The notes under the pieces were generated by a model that made no database searches, was not told the DNA's origin, and was given only the letters and a program-made list of their open reading frames with translations. From NCBI GenBank assembly GCA_032716605.1, contig CM064480.1:26402129-26466128 (forward strand): DNA of 64,000 nt, read 5' to 3'. The position numbers and the translations under genes were made by a program. The first letter of the stretch is position 1. Every line of letters starts with the position of its first letter. Below are positions 53,911 to 63,545 of this stretch, piece after piece. This DNA is from Paralithodes platypus. Lineage: Eukaryota > Arthropoda > Malacostraca > Decapoda > Lithodidae.

Positions 53911-54930
53911 CACAATTGGCAACCTAAAGACCTCGCTGACTTTTGCATTATGGACATTCAGGAGGCCAAATGGCTAGCACCATATGGTAGAGACGTGACC
54001 AATAAATTCATGAATCAATATACCCAGTCTACTAAGCGACAGTATCAATCGCATTGGCAAGCCTTTACTTCTTGGATTCTTAGAACAGAACAAACTGTGC
54101 CCTCGGTGGCTTTGGTTTTTAATTATTTAAATTATCTGTTCGAGCAGAAACGTTTATCTGTAGTGACGTTAAAAAATCACTTAACAGCGATTAGGATACC
54201 GTTTTTGGACCTTAACGGTCTCTCCATACCAGTTGCGGAGGAAAAAGGTTTTATGAGGGCATGTTTTAAACTCCGCCCACCTCCCCGTCAGCTCATGCCT
54301 ACCTGGTCTCTGGACAAGGCATTGTCTTTACTTCATTCCCGTCTGTACCAAAATACTGCAGATTTTACATTACTTTTAAAAAGGGCAGTATTCCTTATGG
54401 CCTTGGCTACCGGGAACAGAGTATCTGAGCTGGCGGCGATGAGCAACACACCTAATTGCCTCAGGTTTGGTAGGCTTAATGAGTGTATTCACATTGCACC
54501 TTCCCCAGGGTTCATAGCCAAGAATGAGCACAGTGAACACGTGTTTTCAGAGTTCACGGTGCCGGCGTTGAAAAGGGGAAAGGTGCACCATAATTTATGT
54601 CCAGTGCAAGCTCTAACCAAATATTTGAGAGTGGCACCTCTAAATCACCACGGTGCTTTATGGGTAGCAAGTACGGGTAAACGCTTGATGAAACGTAGAC
54701 TGGCTTCTCTCTTGGTCGAGGTCATTAAAGAGAGTAATCCCGGCGTTGTGGGTAGGGCCCACGATTTACGCAAGTGGGCGGCTTCGTTACGTTTCCTTAA
54801 GAATTTTTCTGTTGAAGATATTACGTCCACACAGTTGTGGGCCTCTAATCATACGTTTTTGACTCGTTACCTCTCAGTAGCTCTAGACAAACCTTCCTTG
54901 CCATGTATAGCTTTAAGGCAAAGGGTCTAG
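53911..54930 (+). CDS. DIRS tyrosine recombinase, copy B
   Basis: HNWQPKDLADFCIMDIQEAK starts the core-binding part (YTQSTKRQYQSHWQAFTSWI). Catalytic residues are all present: Arg in ATGNRVSELAAMS (codon 54418-54420), HxxR in HDLRKWAASLRF (His 54760, Arg 54769) and the nucleophile Tyr in FLTRYLSVALDKP (54868-54870). The stop is at 54928-54930. It integrates the circular cDNA without target duplication. The frame stays open upstream through the RNase H region, but that part looks like a shadow of RNase H. No ATG near 53911 is obvious. Confidence 0.9.
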   Translation, partial: HNWQPKDLADFCIMDIQEAKWLAPYGRDVTNKFMNQYTQSTKRQYQSHWQAFTSWILRTEQTVPSVALVFNYLNYLFEQKRLSVVTLKNHLTAIRIPFLDLNGLSIPVAEEKGFMRACFKLRPPPRQLMPTWSLDKALSLLHSRLYQNTADFTLLLKRAVFLMALATGNRVSELAAMSNTPNCLRFGRLNECIHIAPSPGFIAKNEHSEHVFSEFTVPALKRGKVHHNLCPVQALTKYLRVAPLNHHGALWVASTGKRLMKRRLASLLVEVIKESNPGVVGRAHDLRKWAASLRFLKNFSVEDITSTQLWASNHTFLTRYLSVALDKPSLPCIALRQRV

Positions 54931-55164
54931 GTGGCCCCTAAGTCACTTTTGGTTTAATTTCAAGAAAGGGGGGGGGGGGCAGTCAGTGTAACATAGGACA
55001 CCCTAGACCCCGCCAGAATATAAGAGCTGTGATATTGTTGATGGGTATTGTGATATTTAAATTTCTCTGTACTATTCATTACAGGAAATTGCGCTAGTAC
55101 AATTTTAGTACAAACAACAGTGTTGTTGTAAGTAGTTTTTGGGCTGAGAAGCAATCTAATTTAA

Positions 55165-55617
55165 CCCTCCAGCCCCGGCTATGTATTATATATATATTCC
55201 TCGAAACCCGGGTGTTTTGGCCGAAAAACGTCTAGGCTAGGCTACCGTATATTCGTTAATCAGACTGCTTCCCGCATTCCCGCGCATCCCCAAGCGTAGC
55301 TGTGTTATTTACCTGTAGAATGGCATCAACTGGTTGAGCTGTGATGATGATTTCATTGGAGATAACTTTATGGCCAAAACAGCCACTTTACACCACTTTT
55401 CGATACTTAACAACAACATACAGGCACACACGAACAAGCGACGCTCTCCTTCTTGTGGCCGGAGATGCGGTCCAGCCGGCTGTTGTTTACATGCGTCGGA
55501 CCAACGCCTCGCACACGAAGCTCACAGGCTTTCAACCACTGGGCGTTCAAGAGGCCTTCCGGGTACCTGTTATATGCTTTTTTATGGGCGTTCAAGAGGT
55601 CTTCCGTGGTGAGAGGG
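55165..55617. mobile_element. M1 MITE in copy B (453 bp)
   Basis: TTAA at 55161-55164 and 55618-55621; CCCTCCAGCCCCGG and GTGAGAGGG ends; same body as 40016-40485 with a small internal deletion near 55470. Confidence 0.9.
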
Positions 55618-55963
55618 TTAAGCATTGGTTATATTTTGCAAGGTATATCCACTAATTTTATGGGGTTTATATGTGCACATGTAAACTTATAAGTTTTGTT
55701 TTTCACCACTTAATTTAAGTGGGGTGCCTTGTTAACTGGCGGATCTGTTCTCAGAATCTCAGAGTTAACACCCCTTTTTATCAAGCAGGCTTCTTTGAAG
55801 CACGCTCCTGCTTGTACCCCTTTTTGTATAGTTGTGCTGTATAAAGTTTATGCACCAAATATATATCTTTTACAAAGTAAGAATACTATGTGGTTGTTTG
55901 ATTATCTGCCTTTGCTAGAGTTATGATATGATTACGAATGTCCCCCTCCAGTCTTAGATATCA

Positions 55964-56070
55964 GGCATAATCGTCAATGATGGAGGGGCCACTAATAAAT
56001 TATAGGTTTGACTCCTGCAAGGAGATAAAGAAAACCTAATATTTAGTAGTGGCCCCGTAATCATTGACGA
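55964..56070 (+). repeat. Copy B internal complementary region (ICR)
   Basis: GGCATAATCGTCAATGATGG... is the reverse complement of the copy B left edge (including its own ATTATGCC variant), and TTTGACTCCTGCAAGGAGAT... is the reverse complement of its right edge. It differs from copy A's ICR at the same positions where the copies' edges differ. Confidence 0.92.
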
Positions 56071-56143
56071 CTGGGGCCCTCCCGACCATCCCCTTCCCAT
56101 TCGTTGATGTATTAAGGATTTTGGTATACTTGATATGTCAGTG

Positions 56144-56493
56144 AAGGAAGAATGACGTCTGAGTCAGCGTCTGGTCAAAGATCCACACAAGTACATCCAC
56201 GAGTATATGGAAAGCTTATGAATAGTTATTCTTATTTTCTTTTTGTTTTTTATTTGTTACAAAGTTTTTTTGTAGTGAGAACCCAATTTCATAATGACTG
56301 AACCATGAGTGAGGTTGCGTGCGCTCATGATGAAGGCTCCTCAAATTTGTTATGCTCTGCGCGGTAGATTCAAAACTACGGCGGATGAGTGTTTGAAGAG
56401 GGTGCCTTATGTAATAGGCATAATCGTCAATGATTACGGGGCCACTACTAAATATTAGGTTTTCTTTATCTCCTTGCAGAAGTCAAACCTATA
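56144..56493 (+). repeat. Copy B right inverted terminal repeat
   Basis: Complement of the left repeat, with a unique outer edge ending GAAGTCAAACCTATA. Followed directly by LINE sequence at 56494. Confidence 0.9.
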
Positions 56494-56574
56494 ATATATA
56501 GAAGCCCAAATAATAGTAGGGAAGAGGATGATAACCTACTGAAAGCAATGGAGGAAATAGATAATAGAGAGAAC
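56494..56574 (+). mobile_element. LINE endonuclease continuation between DIRS B and D
   Basis: 81 bp: (Y)RSPNNSREEDDNLLKAMEEI then DNREN, continuing the endonuclease of 45780-46434 in frame. Cut by DIRS copy D at 56575. Confidence 0.9.
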
Positions 56575-56987
56575 AAATTGGGAGGTTTGACGTACCTCCC
56601 AACCTACCAAATAGGAAAACCTACTATTTGGTAGTAGTCTTGGAAAATCCAACGTCAAGGCTATTAACTTAATTGCAATGACGACTTGTCTATTTTGACT
56701 GCTATGTCGTCATTCCAACCGCGGTTAAAAAGAAAACGTCTAGAGTCTACTCCTTATCTTGCTCTAGGAGACGTTGTACATTAACCAAAACTACCACCGA
56801 AGGTGAAAAAAGCATAGAAGAGAAGAAAAAGGGGTTTACCTTAGTTACCGCTTAAGGCCCATCCCGTGTTCCGTCATGTGCAGATCCCTGTCGAACGTGC
56901 GCATGAGCGACCCTCTCTTGTCATCACATCTCACGTCAGCAGAAGAACGCGGATGGGCAGGGGTCCGGCGTGAGGGAGGGTATTATG
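56575..56987 (-). repeat. Copy D 3' inverted terminal repeat
   Basis: Same sequence as copy C 1358-1577 plus 2204-2403 but without the fold-back insertion (empty site GTTGTACATTAACC at 56772). Hairpins GGGAGG...CCTCCC and CCTACCAAATAGG...CTATTTGGTAG form the outer edge. Confidence 0.85.
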
Positions 56988-57102
56988 TACGTTGGATTTT
57001 CCAAGACTACTACCAAATAGTAGGTTTTCCTATTTGGTAGGTTGGGAGGTACGTCAAACCTCCCAATTTGTAAGTAGTCTTGGCAAATCCAACGTCAAGG
57101 CT
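56988..57102 (-). repeat. Copy D internal complementary region (ICR)
   Basis: Reverse complement of the 3' edge (to 57069) followed by TAAGTAGTCTTGGCAAATCC..., which should be the reverse complement of the 5' edge lying beyond the window. Confidence 0.85.
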
Positions 57103-57396
57103 GCATAACAAATAGGAGGAGGACATCCAAGCCCAACCTACCAAAAAAACCAATGCATAAAACAAAATTATGAATGACAAAGACACAATTTAAACAAGAG
57201 AGTTTAATAAAAGAGTGAAAAACTGAGGAGTAGCTAAAAAGAACAGTTTTAACACATGCCCGTCATTCATAGTAATGCAAAAACATAGACTTGTCTGAAA
57301 CCAAAAAGGTACTGTACCCAAAATCCCTTTTCTTCAAAAACCAACAAAAACACTGAACACAAGAACAAAACACAATTTTCAATGTGGCAAAAACAC

Positions 57397-58524
57397 TTAT
57401 GTACTGGAACAATACATAATCCCAAACTTGCAATCCAGTGTTGCAAACCCGTACCCCCCCCCCCCCCCTTTTGTCAAATAAAACAAAGGAAAAGAACGAG
57501 GGACAAGGGGGGAAGACCAGGGATCTTCGCCAGAGCACCAGGAAACACGACCCCCGAGAGCAAGCACCCGCCGAGGGGGTCGAACACTGGACACGGAGAG
57601 GTAGGAGGAGATGAAGGAATTGAGAGAAGACCACAAAACCGCCGAGGCGATGGCAGGTAAGGATCGACGTGGCAGGAACCGGAAGGAGGCAGCAAAGGAT
57701 CTGACATCGTGCGCAGAACCCCTACAAACAGGGTGACGGGCACGAACGGTCCGACAAACGTGGCGGCCCATCTGCACCTGCGAGAGCCTCCCACCTGTCC
57801 GAGGAGACACCCACACAGCAGTACCCGAAGGCGGCGCCACAGACGCAACAGAGGAGTGCAAGGCTGACACCGGGCACAACACATGGCGAGGATGCCCACG
57901 CCGTACAGCCTGGACGGTGAAAGGCTGGAAAACGGGGGCCTCCCTCCCATGCGTTGTAACAAAAGGAGGGGAGGAGGCGAACGAGACGCCATGCAAGGAC
58001 GGGGAGAATCGCACGCAGTCCCGGGGCCGTGACAATGCCGCTAGTGCAGACACCTGATCCCCAGTGGCCAGAGCGACAAGGAAGAGTGGACGCCCGAGCA
58101 ACGGAACTGGCGTAGCGGCCCTTGTATACGTGGGTGAAGCCAGAAGGACCAGAGCCCGCCCCAGATCCCACTGCGGAGGGACCTGGCGCGGAGGCGGTCG
58201 ATCCCGGAAGGCAGCCGTCAGGAAGGAATCCAGCTCCTGTGGCGGAACGACCAGCCCAGCGACGGACCCAAAGACCCCCCGGACGGCAGACAAGTGGATA
58301 CGTATAGCGTCGACTTGAAAGTGACGTGTACGGAAGAGGTGAAACAAGGAGCGAAGGACGAGGGAAGGAGAGCCAACTGGCAGGCGAGTGGCCTGTAGCC
58401 ACCTAGTAAAAGACCTCCAGCGGGACCCGTAAGTCCCCCAAGGAGAAGACGGCCAGGAACGCTGCAGGAAGTCAGTCAGGGCCCGGCCGGGGACCGGGAG
58501 CCACTGTGCCTCATGAACAAGCAC
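57397..58524 (-). pseudogene. DIRS tyrosine recombinase, copy D
   Basis: 375 codons open from MLVHEAQWLPVPGRALTDFL. Regions: SRWRSFTRWLQATRL, IRIHLSAVRGVFGSVAGL, then the catalytic core. The first Arg box reads LVALATGDQVSALAAL where family 1 has GNRVSEL, so Arg is replaced by Gln. The HxxR box (HDVRSFAASFRF) and the nucleophile Tyr (SSYLSVSS) are present. The C-terminus runs on into non-homologous sequence through a G-run (TKGGGGGYG). It overlaps the upstream RNase H frame by a few bases. Probably inactive. Confidence 0.8.
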
Positions 58525-59366
58525 GATGCGAAGGCCAACGAGGTCCGCAGGTCCCCAACCTAGCCCAAGTGGAAGCCGAGACAGGTAGAGGGACCGGACT
58601 CGGGCACCACCGCGGCAACCGGGCGTACCAAGCCCGTGCCGGCCACAGAGGCGCGAGGAGCCAGACGCAGCCGTGGTACAGCCGCAGCCTCGCGAGGACT
58701 GGGCACATCAACAGCGCGTCTGGCGGCGAAAAGATATATATCGACCGCCACCTGTACCAGGCTACCATGAAAGCGTCCAGACCCCCCCCCCCGGAGCGCG
58801 AGGCCGGAGGGAGAGGTCCAGAGGCAACTGGCGCGGCACCCCCGATGCGAACAAGGCGACCTCCGGAACACCTCAGGAAGCCGTGAGGTCGGCGAACACA
58901 GTCCGTTTCATCGCCCATTCTACAAGAACGCCCTGCCCTCTCGACAGGGCGGCCGCCCACAGGGTGGCAGGCCCGGGCAGGGAGGAGGCATGCAAGGAGA
59001 AGGGGTGTCGGTCCGCGAGGAAGAACAACTCCACCGAGACCCCCAATAGAGTCAACGACCTGGAGGACCCCCGCATTAGGAAACAATGGACAGCTTGTCT
59101 GAGTGGCCAACCCGAAGGCCACCGACTTACCCCGAAGGGCCAGCGCGTGGTCCCGCAGGAAGAACAAAGGAACCAACAGTCCGAGGGCATAGACGGGTAA
59201 GTGGAGGGAGACCCACCCATCTGCCGGGAAGTGGACGTCCCAGGTTCGATCGGGAACCTCACCCAACCTCGCTCGACGTATCTGTGGCTACCCAGACCGT
59301 CGGCGGGGGGGCGGTCCAGGGCACAGCCGCAGAGAGCTAGCCCTGAGCAACCCAGCGACCGAAGCA
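58511..59366 (-). pseudogene. DIRS RNase H and extension, copy D
   Basis: Split over two frames. Segments: ALALRGKSVAFGLATQTSC (the Asp of LDNQ is Ala), TLWAAALSRGQGVLVEWAMK (the Asp of WADALSR is Ala) and the extension GGGGLDAFMVAWYRWRSIYI, FSPPDALLMCPVLARL, LLAPLWPARAWYARL. Two catalytic aspartates are gone. Confidence 0.75.
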
Positions 59367-60403
59367 TCTGCGAACGGTACGCGGGAGCGGCAGGAGCCGA
59401 TCCATAGGGGCAACGGAAACACCGCGGCGCCCATGAGGAGGAGGCGGCGTAGCCAGAGGCTCCCTAAGGGAAGGGGCAGAGCGGCCCAATGCAGCGAACC
59501 CACGAACGAGTCCCAGAGCCACCCCGGGAGGGAGACCGAGTGCAACACGGCGAAGACCTTCCACCGAAGGTGCACCGTAGCGCCGGACAAAACCCATGCG
59601 AGACCGACCCATGGCACGACACGCGACAGGGTCAAGCGTGACTTGGGAACATCGAAGGGGAACCCTAACCGTGCGATGTTGTGAACGACTGTGAGGGCGT
59701 CGCCAATGCCCAGTCCTAGGGCTTCGGAAACTACCAACCAATCGGCCAAGGAAAACAGGATCTGGAGCCCGCTCCTGAGGAGAGGACCCAGAGCCTGCCC
59801 CACCAGTGCGGAGAAGATCCGCGGCGCGATGTGGAGACCGAAGGGAAGGCCGTCGAACAGGAACACACGATCGGAAGTCCGAACGGCCAAGAATCGCTGG
59901 AAGCGAGGATGGAGAGGAACGAGCCAAGACGCATCCTGGAGGGCCAGCGACACTACCCACGACAGAGGGCGCAGGGCCAGGCGTACCAGGGGTACCGGCA
60001 GCATCCGAAACCGTGTGTGCACGATGTGCCCGTTGAGGGCCGACAGATCCACCACCGGTCGCATCGCGTCGCAGTCCGGCGACGGTACCAGAAAGACACG
60101 GGAGAGGAAAACCGGGTGACCGGCGGTCAACTCCCTCGACTCTACCCAGCTCGGGCATGGAAGTGAACACGTGGGCCACCTCTGAAGAGATGGGCCGGCA
60201 TCGGTGACAAGAGCGGAGTGGGGGTCTGGACGTCCACCTCCAGGTGAGACCCCTCCGCGCAACCCGCCGCCCCCAACGTCCCTCGTGGCCACCGAGGGGC
60301 GCAAGGGCGAAAACAACCCGAGGGAGCACCCGAGAGGAGGGGAGCGACCCGGTCGGCCAGGCGAGAAGGAGAACAAGGAGGCCGACCCAGAGAACCTACA
60401 CAT
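59288..60403 (-). pseudogene. DIRS reverse transcriptase, copy D
   Basis: Open for about 371 codons. HPVFLSRVFLVPSPDCDAMR, PVVDLSALNGHIVHTRFRML, SLALQDASWLVPLHPRFQRF (first catalytic region; family 1 has SLDLTDAYWHV), FDGLPFGLHIAPRIFSALV, ILFSLADWLVVSEA (family YLDDW box changed to SLADW) and KSRLTLSRVVPWVGLAW. The frame has stayed open, but the active-site residues are substituted, so it cannot work. Confidence 0.82.
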
Positions 60404-63052
60404 TGTGTTGACGTGGAGGTACCCCCGGTACGGGCCGTGCGAGCATGAGCGCCACGTTGACCTCCTCTACCCCCCCCCCCCCCAACCTCGTCGAAAAGGG
60501 CGGGCCACCCCAACCCCAGGCCGTCGCGGGGCTGACCCCGTCGAAGGGCGGCCGGAAGTGGAAGGCCGGCCAGCCCCGACACGGCGGGGATGAAAGGGGC
60601 AAGAACAGAAGTGCGAGGCAGAACCGACGCACTGGCCTGCAACGTCCCAGTCCTGCGCCCGTGCAAGGCGGCAGCACTTGCAGCAGCACCCCGAAGAGGA
60701 CCGGCAGAAGGACGGGACTGAGAAGACCCCGCGCGCGACACAGCGCGTCGGTGCGTGACGTAAGCAGGGTCCGCAACGACACAGCGCGTCGTCGCGTGTC
60801 GGAAGCAGGGGCCGCCGACAGAGAAGCGTAGCATTTCCAAGCATCCTGCTTAAAAAAAAACGACGTATATAGCGCAGAGGACAACAAACCCTGACGAATA
60901 TCCAAGGGTGCCGGCCGGCAGAACGAGGACCGTACCGTCGGGTGTTGCCGAGTTGCCGCGCACAAAACCGCCTTCAGCCCGGGAGCCAAAGACACCGCGA
61001 GCCGAAGGTGGATCCGCTGAACGCGGTCCAAACCCTCACGAAGATCGCCTGGCGCAGACGCCTCGAAAAGCCGCAGGTGGTGAACAGACGTCTGGAGGGA
61101 ACCTAAAGACAAGACAATAAGTCCGTCACCCTCTGTCGCAAGGGAAAAACCTTGGCGACAGAGGGCTGATCCGGGTGAGAGAAGAACGGGGTAGCAATAG
61201 AACAAATTTCAAGAACGGGCGCGCTTATCCAGGACGAGAACGCGCCGTCCAACCCGCCGACAGACACAAGAGGAGGCAAAAGCAGTGATGACTCCGGGGG
61301 AGGGACTGAAGGAGAGCCGTCGACGGATTGGTGTGTGAAGTCGAAGGCCTCAGCAAACCAGGCCTCCAATGGGAGAGGGTGACCGAGCATGATGGCTAAG
61401 CCAGGCGTACCGGCGTCGCACAAACCTGTCCCATAGGAGGACAGACCCGTCAACACAGCCAGGGACTGAACAGCCGGAAGGATGTCAGGGCGGCTGAAGT
61501 CTGACCAGAGCGTAGGCCTGCAGAAGGGAGGGGGACCGTAGCAGGGGTAGGTAGGGTGAGGCGCTGAGGGTGAGTCACCGCCAAGAAGTGCGAGAAGAGG
61601 GAGCCTTGCATCGACTCCAAGCGCCCGTCGATGCGTGACACAACCCAGCCCTGCATAGCCGACAATCGATCCGAGAGAGGCGACCCCCCCAAGATTGGTC
61701 GGCCCGCAGGGGCGAGCGTGAGCGGGAGCGAGACCCACGACACGAACCAGCAGCGTCGCGGCCCAAGGAAGGCGAGCGACGACGGTTGTGTCGCCGTTGA
61801 GGGACTCGTCCCCGATCACGAACGGCCTAGGGGGAAACAGCACCATCCCCCTCTTCCAGCGACACGTCAGCTCCTGAGAAAGGGGACCCCGAAACCTCGC
61901 GAAACTCCACCGAGGCAAGAGGAGGGGTACCCCCCTGGCGAGACGGTAAGTGAAGGTCAGGAAGAGAAGAATGAGGAGGAGCAGGACGACGGGAGTGGGA
62001 AGGCTGGCCGGGTGAAAGGAGGCCAGAAGGAGCCGCGGGGGGAAACAGAGCAAGGATCCCCGGGGCTGAGATAACAGGGCGGCCCGACACCGAGGCGGAG
62101 GAGGGAGGGACCTCCACCGTGGGACGAGACCGTGAAGGAAGAATAGGCACTGAAGCAGGTGAAGTAAGAGAAGCAACGACATCCAGGCGGACCCACCCGG
62201 ACAGTGTAGGAGGAGGGAGCAGAGGGCCAGCTACAGCATGAACAACCGCGCGCGGAGAGGACAACGTAAGAGGAAGTCGTCTGGGCTGGGGAAGCGGGCG
62301 GAAGGGAGTAGAGCCCCTATCCGTAGAGGCCAGGGGAGGGCGCAGAGGGGCAGAGCCGCTAACCCCGGCCTCAGGGCGAGAACCATGATGAGGGCGATGG
62401 GCGTCGTCAAGGCGATCAGGAGGACGACGAGGGGCAGTAGAGGACGGACGACGAGGCGAGCGAGAGCGTGGACGGAGCTGGGGAACCCCCCGACGATGGG
62501 ACGACCGGCTGCGGGACCCAGGGGAGAGGGCCCGAGCAGGGAGAGGGCCAGGTGAACGGCCTTCAGTCGGGTCAGGGATACCCAGGGCGACGCGGATCCG
62601 GTCGGCAACAAAGGCCGGGGAACGGTGGCCCACAGTCCTAATGTGGCGGGAGACCATCGTCCACACCGACGGAAGGGAAGCAGAGGCCACAGCCGCCGCC
62701 GAGGAACCAGGGCCATGGAGCAGCACAACCACCAGGGCCAGACACGTGCCACACAGAGCAGGGAGGTAGGCCGTAGAGGACACACAGAGCGAGTGACGCA
62801 AGCAGGACTTGTGGCTCTCCAAGCACGGGGAGCGACAACCAAGGCGAAAGCAAGGCAGCCTACCTGCACTAGAAGAACACACACCATAATCAGCACGTCG
62901 AAGGAGTAAGTGGAGAGAATGTCCAAGAAGAACCAGGGAAGGAGCATGGGGAAACAGGAACACACATGCAAACAGGTATCCGTACTCACCCTAAACTGGG
63001 AGCACAGAGGTAGGTGAGGAGGGCGGCCGAGGCGGAAGAGCACTAGCAGAAC
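60404..63052 (-). pseudogene. DIRS ORF1 (gag-like) region, copy D
   Basis: GC-rich with overlapping open frames on both strands; the true frame shifts repeatedly. Recognisable in the right order are a Cys-rich N-terminal zone (63000-62640), Arg/Ser-rich stretches (SRSRSPLRADQ near 61700; RSSHRRGVPQLRPRSRSPRR near 62480) and a poly-G/P-coding C-run at 60471-60482. The exon should start at 63052 after a minus-strand acceptor. Confidence 0.55.
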
Positions 63053-63180
63053 CTGCAAAGATGGAGAAAGTGTTAACCACCACTCAACATCTTACATGCA
63101 GGGCCTATAACACCAGGAAAGTGCATACACCAATATAGTATCAGGCAACAAGATGACATAAAAAAAGTCAATAGTGAAAG
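63053..63180 (-). other. Putative minus-strand splice acceptor region, copy D
   Basis: The reverse complement reads CACTTTCTCCATCTTTGCAG ending at 63053, conserved in copy C (ends near 12119). Suggests an intron between leader and ORF1, as in family 1. Not proven. Confidence 0.45.
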
Positions 63181-63189
63181 CCAACTATT

Positions 63190-63345
63190 ACCGCAAATTT
63201 GCGGGCCAATGGAGGCATAACCGTACCGACACCACCCTCCCGCAATTTTGCGGGACCCCCCAACGATCTCCGCAAATTTGCGGGGAGCCGAAACGTCCCA
63301 GAGGACCGAATCGAGCTCCCGCAAATTTGCGGGACCGGCCGAGAT
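63190..63345. repeat. Cluster of CCGCAAATTTGCGG palindromes, copy D
   Basis: Near-perfect palindromes at about 63191 (CCGCAAATTTGCGG), 63240 (CCGCAATTTTGCGG), 63271 (CCGCAAATTTGCGG) and 63320 (CCGCAAATTTGCGG). Counterpart of 12293-12440 in copy C. Confidence 0.85.
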
Positions 63346-63424
63346 GGTCCGGCGCCGAAAAAAGCGAGAGGAGCGTCTAGGGAATACCAAAAAAGGCCAC
63401 AAAAAATGCGTCATCTCCTTATGA

Positions 63425-63545
63425 ACTCCAAGCAATGATGGCCATCAAGCTGAGCAGTGTCTTCCTTGAATTTATCCTGACTCAACCGGTAAAGGGAGAG
63501 GCAAGGAAGACACACCAGGGGAGAGGAGGCACATCCCCCAGGAAC
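63425..63545. repeat. Single leader unit of family 2, copy D
   Basis: One unit with AACTCCAAGCAATGATGGCC, ATCAAGCTGAGCAGTGTCTT and CACACCAGGGGAGAGGAGGC; expanded to a tandem array in copy C (12500-13210). The rest to 64000 is leader, collinear with 16760-17414. Confidence 0.75.

Larger units (their letters stand above)
46435..56493 (+). mobile_element. DIRS1-like retrotransposon, family 1, copy B (best preserved)
   Basis: 10.06 kb with three later insertions (LINE end 46505-47044, RTE-like LINE 49636-50033, M1 MITE 55165-55617), about 8.6 kb without them. Left edge ATTTATTAGTGGCCCC, right edge CAAACCTATA. Inverted repeats flank a leader with a likely intron, ORF1, RT-RNase H, recombinase and ICR. 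It inserted into a LINE endonuclease frame with no target duplication: joining 46434 to 56494 restores an in-frame SIYRSP reading. This is how tyrosine-recombinase circles integrate. Confidence 0.93.

Noticed and set aside
59240..59262. tRNA T-loop-like GGTTCGATC
   Set aside because: No matching acceptor, D or anticodon stems around it; it lies within the DIRS RNase H remnant.
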